A stretch of DNA of 64,000 nt from Palsa-459 sp963841965 (GTDB taxonomy: Bacteria; Actinomycetota; Acidimicrobiia; Acidimicrobiales; RAAP-2). The stretch covers positions 62,001-126,000 of the forward strand of contig CAWJES010000007.1 in NCBI GenBank assembly GCA_963841965.1, written 5' to 3'. The notes below the pieces were generated by a model. That model did not search any database. It had not been told where the DNA came from and saw nothing but the letters and a program-made list of their open reading frames with translations. Shown here in pieces: positions 58,464 through 64,000 of this stretch. The number at the start of each line of letters is the position of its first letter. Within the stretch, counting starts at the first letter, position 1. The position numbers and the translations under genes were made by a program.

Positions 58464-58978
58464 CGCCAGAACTCGAGCGTGGCGACCACGCGCGAGAGGA
58501 ACTCGCTGAGCGGGCGCGCTGCAGCCGCGACCGCGTGCTGGGTCGCCGGCGCGCCGCCCGAGGACGGCAGCAGGGAGGAGGCACCAGGCTCGACGGGAGC
58601 CGAGAGTCCGGGGTCGCCGGGGAACGGCCCGCCGTTCGACCTCGACGAGGGCGTCCCCGAGGGCGTGAGGACCTGGACGATGCGCTGGCCCGGCTCCACG
58701 AGCTGGTACTGCTCGCGGGCGAGCCGCGAGAGCTCGTCAGGGGTGTTGAGGCGAGCCGCCTCGGCAGCCAGCTGCTTGCTCTGCGCGGTGAGCTGGTCGA
58801 GCTGGCCCGTGGCCGAGGAGAGCGCATGGCGCTGCGCGATGAGCGCGCTGAACGGCAGCCATGCTGCGAGGATCACCGCGCCGGTTGCCACTCCGGCGCC
58901 GATGACCATCCACCCGCGGGCCGTCATCGGCTCGCGGGGAGGCTTCGGGGCGCGACGCTTCGTCCGCTTAGCGGCCAC
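58460..58978 (-). CDS. Septum formation initiator (FtsB/DivIC family)
   Basis: The 172-residue protein has a basic cytosolic tail, one transmembrane helix (residues of about 22-46), then a coiled coil ('QLDQLTAQSKQLAAEAARL') and the conserved 'PDELSRLAREQYQLVEPGQ' segment. It joins the divisome with FtsL and FtsQ. A Pro/Ser/Gly-rich C-terminus of about 60 residues follows. It overlaps enolase by 11 bases. Confidence 0.9.
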   Translation of the reverse strand: MAAKRTKRRAPKPPREPMTARGWMVIGAGVATGAVILAAWLPFSALIAQRHALSSATGQLDQLTAQSKQLAAEAARLNTPDELSRLAREQYQLVEPGQRIVQVLTPSGTPSSRSNGGPFPGDPGLSAPVEPGASSLLPSSGGAPATQHAVAAAARPLSEFLSRVVATLEFWR

Positions 58979-60257
58979 TCGACGACCTCGACAGTGCGTG
59001 CAGGCCGAGGAAGCGCGCGGCGTCCCCGAGGTCCTCCTCGATGCGCAGCAGCTGGTTGTACTTCGCGACCCGGTCGGACCGCGCAGGCGCTCCGCTCTTG
59101 ATCTGGCCCGCGTTCGTCGCGACCGCGAGATCCGCGATCGTCGTGTCCTCGGTCTCGCCGGATCGGTGTGAGATCACGGAGCGGTAGCCGTTCACCTTCG
59201 CGAGCTCCACCGTGTCGAGCGTCTCGGTGAGGGTGCCGATCTGGTTCAGCTTGATGAGGATCGCGTTCGCGACGCCCCCGTCGATCCCGCGCTGCAGGAT
59301 GGCCGGGTTGGTGACGAAGATGTCGTCGCCGACGATCTGCGTGGACGCGCCGATCCTGTCCGTCAGCGCCTTCCATCCGTCCCAGTCGTTCTCCGCCATC
59401 CCGTCCTCGAGCGAGACGATCGGATACCGCCCCACGAGCGAGGCCCAGTAGTCCACGAGCTCGTCGCTCGTCAGTGTCCGCCCCTCGCCCGCCAGGACGT
59501 AGGCGCCGTCGCGCCACAGCTCGGACGTGGCGGGGTCGAGCGCGATCGCGATCTGCTCGCCGGGCGTGAAGCCCGCCTTCTCGATCGCCTCGAGCAGCAC
59601 GGTGACCGCGGTCTCGTTGTCGGGGAGGTCGGGCGCGAAGCCGCCCTCGTCGCCGACGCCGGTCGCGTAGCCCTTCTCCGACAGCACGCCGCGGAGCGCG
59701 TGGTAGGTCTCGGTGCTCCACCGCAGCGCCTCGCCGAACGTCGCCGCACCCACCGGCATGATCATGTACTCCTGGAAGTCGATCGAGTTCTTCGCGTGGA
59801 CGCCGCCGTTGATGACGTTCAGCATGGGGACGGGGAGCACGTGCGCGTTGCTGCCGCCGATGTAGCGGTAGAGGGGCAGCTCGAGTTCGAGTGCCGCCGC
59901 CTTCGCAACGGCGACGGAGACTGCGAGGAGCGCGTTGGCGCCGAGGCGGCTCTTGTCGGGCGTCCCGTCGAGATCGCACAGCGCCTGGTCGACGAACCGC
60001 TGCTCCGTCGCCTCGAGGCCCTCGAGCGCGAGCGCGATCTCCCCGTTCACGCCGCCCACGGCGCGCGCGACTCCCTTGCCGCCCCACTCGGCACCGCCGT
60101 CTCGCAACTCGACGGCCTCACGCTCGCCGGTCGAGGCTCCGGACGGCGCGATCGCACGTCCGATGACCCCCGAATCGAGCAGCACCTCGGCCTCGACCGT
60201 CGGGTTGCCCCGAGAGTCGAGTATCTGGCGTCCGACAACGGACTCAATAGCGCCCAC
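58968..60257 (-). CDS. eno: Enolase
   Basis: The 429-residue protein has the full set of enolase blocks: 'QILDSRGNPTVEAEVLLDSG', 'RAIAPSGASTGEREAVELRD', 'GVGDEGGFAPDLPDNETAV', 'GDDIFVTNPAILQRGI', 'ILIKLNQIGTLTETLD' and 'VISHRSGETEDTTIADLAV'. It converts 2-phosphoglycerate to phosphoenolpyruvate. The GTG start follows AAGGAGTA. A hairpin with a T-run lies just upstream. Confidence 0.97.
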   Translation of the reverse strand: MGAIESVVGRQILDSRGNPTVEAEVLLDSGVIGRAIAPSGASTGEREAVELRDGGAEWGGKGVARAVGGVNGEIALALEGLEATEQRFVDQALCDLDGTPDKSRLGANALLAVSVAVAKAAALELELPLYRYIGGSNAHVLPVPMLNVINGGVHAKNSIDFQEYMIMPVGAATFGEALRWSTETYHALRGVLSEKGYATGVGDEGGFAPDLPDNETAVTVLLEAIEKAGFTPGEQIAIALDPATSELWRDGAYVLAGEGRTLTSDELVDYWASLVGRYPIVSLEDGMAENDWDGWKALTDRIGASTQIVGDDIFVTNPAILQRGIDGGVANAILIKLNQIGTLTETLDTVELAKVNGYRSVISHRSGETEDTTIADLAVATNAGQIKSGAPARSDRVAKYNQLLRIEEDLGDAARFLGLHALSRSSSGR

Positions 60258-60270
60258 GCCTACTCCTTGG

Positions 60271-60294
60271 AAAAGCGACTGACTGCAGTCGCTT
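60271..60294 (-). terminator. Terminator- or attenuator-like hairpin before enolase
   Basis: On the minus strand AAGCGACTG and CAGTCGCTT pair over nine bases around CAGT and run into TTTT. It lies between the mazG stop and the enolase start. It could end mazG transcription or attenuate read-through into eno. Confidence 0.6.
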
Positions 60295-60299
60295 CAACG

Positions 60300-61754
60300 C
60301 TACCCGTCTGTGCGTGGCGTGCCCGGCACCCCACCGGACGCCTCGATCATGCGAACCTCCGCAGCCACCGCTCTGGCGCGGTCGCGGAGTGCCTGCTCGG
60401 GATCGACGCCCGTGAGTCTCGCCAGGTCGCAGACGGCCTGGAGAAGCTCGCCGATCGATGCCGTCGCCGCACGATCGGCGCCGACCGACGCGTCGTCGGG
60501 GAGGTCCGAGGGCTCGCGGATCGCCGACAGCGCATGTGCAGCCTCGGCGACGAGCGCATCGCGATCCGGCGCGGGGAAGCCGGCGGCCAGGGCCTTGCGC
60601 CGCACCTTGGCCATCAGGCTGAGGGCCGGCAGCGCATCGGGGATCCCGTCCATCACGCTTCCGCGACCCTTCTCCGCGCGCTTCAGCACCTCCCAGCGCG
60701 CGGCGACGGCGTCCGGGGTCGTGGCCACGGCGTCGCCGAAGACGTGGGGGTGCCGGCCGGTGAGCTTCACCCGGACGCCGTCGGCGATCGTCCGCATGTC
60801 GAACAGGCCCTCCTCGCTGCCGAGGTGGGCGTGGAAGACGATCTGAAAGAGCATGTCGCCGAGCTCCTCGGCGGCGTGCGCGCCCGCGGCGTCGATCGCC
60901 GCCGGCGCATCAGCGTCGCGCGGTGCCCCGGGGTCGAGCAGCGCCGCGAGAGCCTCGATCGCGTCGAGCGCCTCGTACGACTCCTCGAGCAGGTGACGCG
61001 ACAGCGATGCGTGCGTCTGGACCTGGTCCCACGGGCACCGTGCACGGAGCACGGCCATGAGGTCCAGGAGGTCCTCGACGGCGTCGCCGGCGGTGCGCAG
61101 CGACGGCAGGTACACCGACGTCAGGTGATCCGCCTCGCCGAACGAGGCGAGCTCTTCGATGGGCATCTCGACGATCCGCTCGTCGCGCAGGCCGAGGTGG
61201 TGCAGGACCACGGCCCGGACCGGCGTGTCCGCGAGGTCCACCTCGGCGCGCAGCGAGATCTCGGAGAGGACCGAGGGCGCATGCGCCTGGGCGAGCAGGA
61301 GGGGCCCGGGACCTCGCAGCCTGTCGGGCAGCGCGAGCGCGTCGCCGACGCGGAGCCCGACGGCGAGCGGGTCGATGCCCAGCGCCGCGCAGGCGAGGTC
61401 GAGGAAGCTGACTGATGGCACGACGACGAGGTCAACGTCCCGACGCTCGCGCAGGAGCTCGATCGTCCGCTCGGCCACGAGGGGCGAGCCGGGAACGGCG
61501 TAGACGACGGTCCCGTCGGGCGCGGCCGAGGCGAGGCCGACCAGCTCGTCGACGATCGACTCGTAGAGCGACTCGAAGTCCTCGGCTCGGTCGTAGAGGT
61601 CATCGAAGGAGGGCACGTCCTCGAAGGCAGCCGCCGCAGGGTGGATGCGCGTCCGGAGACGCGCGACGGAAGCCCCGACGATCGCGTCACGGGCCGCTGG
61701 TGCGATGTGCTCGGAGCCGGCAGGACCGAGTCCCACCGCCACGACCCTCGGCAC
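60300..61754 (-). CDS. mazG: Nucleoside triphosphate pyrophosphohydrolase MazG with methylase-like N-domain
   Basis: The 484-residue protein joins two parts. The N-terminal 200 residues begin 'RVVAVGLGPAGSEHIAPAARDAI' and resemble the tetrapyrrole methylase fold of YabN, but the usual GPGD is GPAG. The rest is MazG: 'LMAVLRARCPWDQVQTHASLSRHLLEESYEAL' and 'AAEELGDMLFQIVFHAHLGSEEGLF' carry the EExxE...E metal site, and a second half follows. It hydrolyses abnormal or excess NTPs. The GTG at 61754 is three bases after the upstream stop. Confidence 0.9.
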   Translation of the reverse strand: MPRVVAVGLGPAGSEHIAPAARDAIVGASVARLRTRIHPAAAAFEDVPSFDDLYDRAEDFESLYESIVDELVGLASAAPDGTVVYAVPGSPLVAERTIELLRERRDVDLVVVPSVSFLDLACAALGIDPLAVGLRVGDALALPDRLRGPGPLLLAQAHAPSVLSEISLRAEVDLADTPVRAVVLHHLGLRDERIVEMPIEELASFGEADHLTSVYLPSLRTAGDAVEDLLDLMAVLRARCPWDQVQTHASLSRHLLEESYEALDAIEALAALLDPGAPRDADAPAAIDAAGAHAAEELGDMLFQIVFHAHLGSEEGLFDMRTIADGVRVKLTGRHPHVFGDAVATTPDAVAARWEVLKRAEKGRGSVMDGIPDALPALSLMAKVRRKALAAGFPAPDRDALVAEAAHALSAIREPSDLPDDASVGADRAATASIGELLQAVCDLARLTGVDPEQALRDRARAVAAEVRMIEASGGVPGTPRTDG

Positions 61755-61757
61755 GGG

Positions 61758-62912
61758 CTAGCCCGTCGTCGACGAGGACGCGGCTGCCGACGAGGAGACC
61801 GGCAGGTTCGCCGACGAGTTCAGGACCGACGACGAGGGCGGCACCGGCGGCTGGGCGATCGTGCCGCCGGCCGACGTGACGACCCACGAGCCGATGGCGG
61901 GGTCGACGGTGATGCCCGCGGCCTTTTGGATCTCGGTCGCCTTGATGCCGGCGGCGTCAGCGTTCGCGGCGACGGCCGACTGGGCGACCTGGGTGGCGAC
62001 CGCCGCGAACTCGTTCGACGTGGCGCTGGTCGCGCCGATGAGCACCCAGCTGTCGGTCTGCTGGTCGAAGTGGACGCCGACCTGGCCGGTCTTGAGGCCC
62101 GCGAGGTCCGCCTGGACCGCGGCATACGAAGAGTTGGTCGGCCCGAAGCACCCGACAGCCCCGCCCTTGAGCGAGGTGGGATCGGTCGAGTACTGCTTGG
62201 CCGCCTCGGCGATCGTGAGGGATCCGGAGTTGATCCTCTGCGCGATCTCGGTCGCGCTGCTCTCCTCGGGGACCACGACGATGCCCACGCAGTAGGTGTC
62301 GAACTTCGCGGAGTTCAGCTTGTACCACGCCTCGAGGCCCGGCCCGGAGGTGGGGATGGGTGGGCCGGCGAACTTCGCGAGCGCGAGCGTCGCCGCCTCG
62401 GCCTCGACCTGCTCGGCGATGAACCACGCGGGCATCGACGCCAGCGTCTGGGCGCCCGACGCCGCTCCGGAGCACGTGAATGCCTGCGTGCCGGAGCTTG
62501 TCGTGGAGCTGAGCGCGGAGTTGAGCGTCTCGGTGATCGAGTTCTCGAGCGAGGTGATCGCCTGGCGCTGTGCGGACTCCGACAGCGCTGCGGGGTCACG
62601 GCGCTCGACGTAGCTGATGACCGCGAGCTGCTCCGCGCGCAGGTTCGACCACAGCACCGCGGAGGCATTGGACCATGTCTGCGACGTGGCGCCCGGGAGG
62701 GTCGGGATCGTCGCCCCCTGCGAGTCCACGAACGATTGCGCCTGCAGGTAGCACGAGTACGAGGGGCTGGCGTGGATCGCCGACAGCTCGTCTTGGAGCT
62801 GGGTCATCGGGAGCGACTGGCCGGCCGCGTGGACGGCGTCGGCGGGGAGCGTCAGCCCGGCGGTGACTGCAATCGCGACGGCGACGACGAGCAGAGCGAG
62901 TGCCTTGCGCAT
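61758..62912 (-). CDS. SurA-like secreted foldase/peptidyl-prolyl isomerase
   Basis: The 384-residue protein has a signal peptide ('ALALLVVAVAIAVTAGLTLP'), then a helical region like the N-terminal chaperone domain of SurA ('MTQLQDELSAIHASP', 'ERRDPAALSESAQRQAITSLE'). A parvulin-like segment follows ('IVVVPEESSATEIAQRINSG', 'AAKQYSTDPTSLKGGAVGCFGP'). The rotamase is divergent. The C-terminus is a Ser-rich tail. It assists folding of exported proteins. The ATG at 62912 is six bases after TAGCAT. Confidence 0.82.
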   Translation of the reverse strand: MRKALALLVVAVAIAVTAGLTLPADAVHAAGQSLPMTQLQDELSAIHASPSYSCYLQAQSFVDSQGATIPTLPGATSQTWSNASAVLWSNLRAEQLAVISYVERRDPAALSESAQRQAITSLENSITETLNSALSSTTSSGTQAFTCSGAASGAQTLASMPAWFIAEQVEAEAATLALAKFAGPPIPTSGPGLEAWYKLNSAKFDTYCVGIVVVPEESSATEIAQRINSGSLTIAEAAKQYSTDPTSLKGGAVGCFGPTNSSYAAVQADLAGLKTGQVGVHFDQQTDSWVLIGATSATSNEFAAVATQVAQSAVAANADAAGIKATEIQKAAGITVDPAIGSWVVTSAGGTIAQPPVPPSSSVLNSSANLPVSSSAAASSSTTG

Positions 62913-62918
62913 GCGACG

Positions 62919-62924
62919 ATGCTA
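62919..62924 (-). promoter_or_regulatory. Probable -10 box for leaderless surA-like transcript
   Basis: TAGCAT on the minus strand is followed by six bases and the ATG at 62912, identical to the ftsH arrangement. It lies in the 34-base gap after mfd. Confidence 0.5.
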
Positions 62925-62946
62925 CCGAGCCCCCGCGGGCCGGTGG

Positions 62947-64000
62947 TCACGCCTCGGGCACGAGCTGGGCGAGGAGGTCCGTCAGCTGGCGCGGTGAGGG
63001 ATCCTTGAGGTCGAGGATGACGCGCACGGTCTTCGTCCCGGGCTCGTAGGCGTCGTCCCCGTGGAGCCGGCGGAGCCTGACCTGCGCGGACAGCGGGAGC
63101 TCGAGCGGCGTCAGGCGGGCGATCGAGTCGCGGCGGATGCCCGATCTCGCCGGGAGGACCTGGATCTCGCGGATGCCGCACCGCAGGCACGCCACTCGCA
63201 GCTCGGCGAGCTCCAGGAGCACGCGGGCAGGTCCGGGGAGCGGACCGAACCGGTCGATCCACTCCGCTTCGACGTCGCGGAGCTCGTCGGCGGTGGTGAC
63301 CCGCGCGAGGCGGCGGTAGGCCTCCAGCCGGTCGTCCTCCGCGGTCACGTAGCTCGTCGGCAGGTGCGCGTCCCCCGGCACGTCGAGTGACACCGTCGGC
63401 AGCTCGGGTCGCACGGTCCCGGTCGCCTCGTCCAGCGCCTCGGCGACCAGCTGGACGTACAGGTCGTAGCCGACCGCGGCGACGTGGCCCGACTGGTCGC
63501 GACCGAGCAGGTTGCCAGCGCCGCGGATCTCGAGGTCGCGCATGGCGATCTTGAACCCGCTCCCAAGCTCAGTGTGCTCGCCGATCGTCCGCAGCCGCTC
63601 GTAGGCCTGCTCCGACAGGACGCGGCCCTGCGGGTGGAAGAGGTAGGCGTACGCCCGTTGCCCACCTCGTCCAACGCGCCCGCGGAGCTGGTGGAGCTGC
63701 CCGAGCCCGAGGAGGTCCGCCCGGTCGACGATGAGCGTGTTCACCGTCGGCATGTCGATGCCTGACTCGATGATCGTGGTGCACACGAGCACGTCGAACT
63801 CGCGCTCCCAGAAGTCGTACACGACGCGCTCCAGGGTGCCCTCGTCCATCTGGCCGTGCGCGACGGCGATCCTCGCCTCGGGCACGAGCTCCCCGAGCCG
63901 CCGGGCGACCTGATCGATGTCGGCGACCCGGTTGTGCACGAAGAACGCCTGGCCCTCGCGCAGGAGCTCGCGGCGCAGCGCCTCCTTGACCGCGCCCTCG
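62947..64000 (-). CDS. mfd: Transcription-repair coupling factor (C-terminal part, cut by window)
   Basis: The frame is open to the window edge and encodes the last ~350 residues of Mfd. 'FFVHNRVADIDQVARRLGELVPEARIAVAHGQM' is helicase C-domain, 'TTIIESGIDMPTVNTLIVDRADLLGLGQLHQLRGRVGR' gives motifs V-VI, and the D7 regulatory domain follows ('VSLDVPGDAHLPTSYV'). Mfd removes stalled RNA polymerase and recruits repair. The N-terminal part (UvrB homology, RNAP-binding) is outside. Confidence 0.95.
   Translation of the reverse strand, partial: EGAVKEALRRELLREGQAFFVHNRVADIDQVARRLGELVPEARIAVAHGQMDEGTLERVVYDFWEREFDVLVCTTIIESGIDMPTVNTLIVDRADLLGLGQLHQLRGRVGRGGQRAYAYLFHPQGRVLSEQAYERLRTIGEHTELGSGFKIAMRDLEIRGAGNLLGRDQSGHVAAVGYDLYVQLVAEALDEATGTVRPELPTVSLDVPGDAHLPTSYVTAEDDRLEAYRRLARVTTADELRDVEAEWIDRFGPLPGPARVLLELAELRVACLRCGIREIQVLPARSGIRRDSIARLTPLELPLSAQVRLRRLHGDDAYEPGTKTVRVILDLKDPSPRQLTDLLAQLVPEA

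Overview
The window is GC-rich, densely coded DNA from an actinomycete. An Acidimicrobiia-like or other deep-branching actinobacterial host is my inference. It rests on coenzyme F420 genes (cofD-cofE plus an LLM-type oxidoreductase), the order mfd-surA-like-mazG-eno-ftsB/divIC-DUF501-ppx, a PstSCAB cassette behind 11-nt phased Pho-type repeats, many GTG starts with 1-4 bp stop/start overlaps, and many starts that look leaderless. I see no prophage, insertion sequence, CRISPR array or rRNA.

Layout. 1-3.8 kb: the N-terminal 1272 codons of a secreted DUF11-repeat protein. 4.1-7.1 kb: a Gfo/Idh/MocA oxidoreductase, and a TetR regulator facing an SDR gene whose promoter overlaps a perfect inverted repeat. 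7.2-14.5 kb: an enoyl-CoA isomerase-like gene; an ATP-grasp / alpha-E / transglutaminase operon with a 56-aa gene downstream; then a sulfotransferase, a WbsX-type protein and an enoyl-CoA hydratase. 14.5-20.5 kb: VOC protein, HSL esterase, aquaporin Z overlapping PPK2, LLM oxidoreductase, amidase, and an archaeal-type riboflavin synthase. 20.5-27.2 kb: acyl-CoA dehydrogenase, secreted hydrolase, thiolase, Trm112-like protein, phosphohexomutase and a small membrane protein. 27.6-29.8 kb: a reactive-sulfur module with a CstR-like repressor, its palindromic operator, CoA-disulfide reductase fused to rhodanese, and a small CxxC protein. 30.0-34.8 kb: APS kinase, then pstSCAB. 34.8-45.6 kb: large membrane proteins, CPBP protease, FtsH, DUF5719, a GT2-membrane fusion and an HbhA/phasin-like protein. 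45.6-52.9 kb: sugar-nucleotide and glycosyltransferase genes around cofD-cofE. 53-64 kb: PanE, an unusual tRNA, an NlpC/P60 hydrolase, a GT2, a GNAT, and the conserved ppx-DUF501-ftsB-eno-mazG-surA-like-mfd block.

How genes connect. Phosphate and polyphosphate handling appears three times (PPK2, PstSCAB, Ppx/GppA). F420 synthesis (cofD, cofE) supports the LLM enzyme, and riboflavin synthase supplies flavin. Cell-envelope sugar genes interleave with F420 genes, a grouping also known in mycobacteria. The points most worth a second look are the archaeal-type riboflavin synthase, the short-variable-loop tRNA with a UAA anticodon, the persulfide module with its operator, and a repeated TANNNT-N6-8-start-codon arrangement that suggests widespread leaderless transcription.
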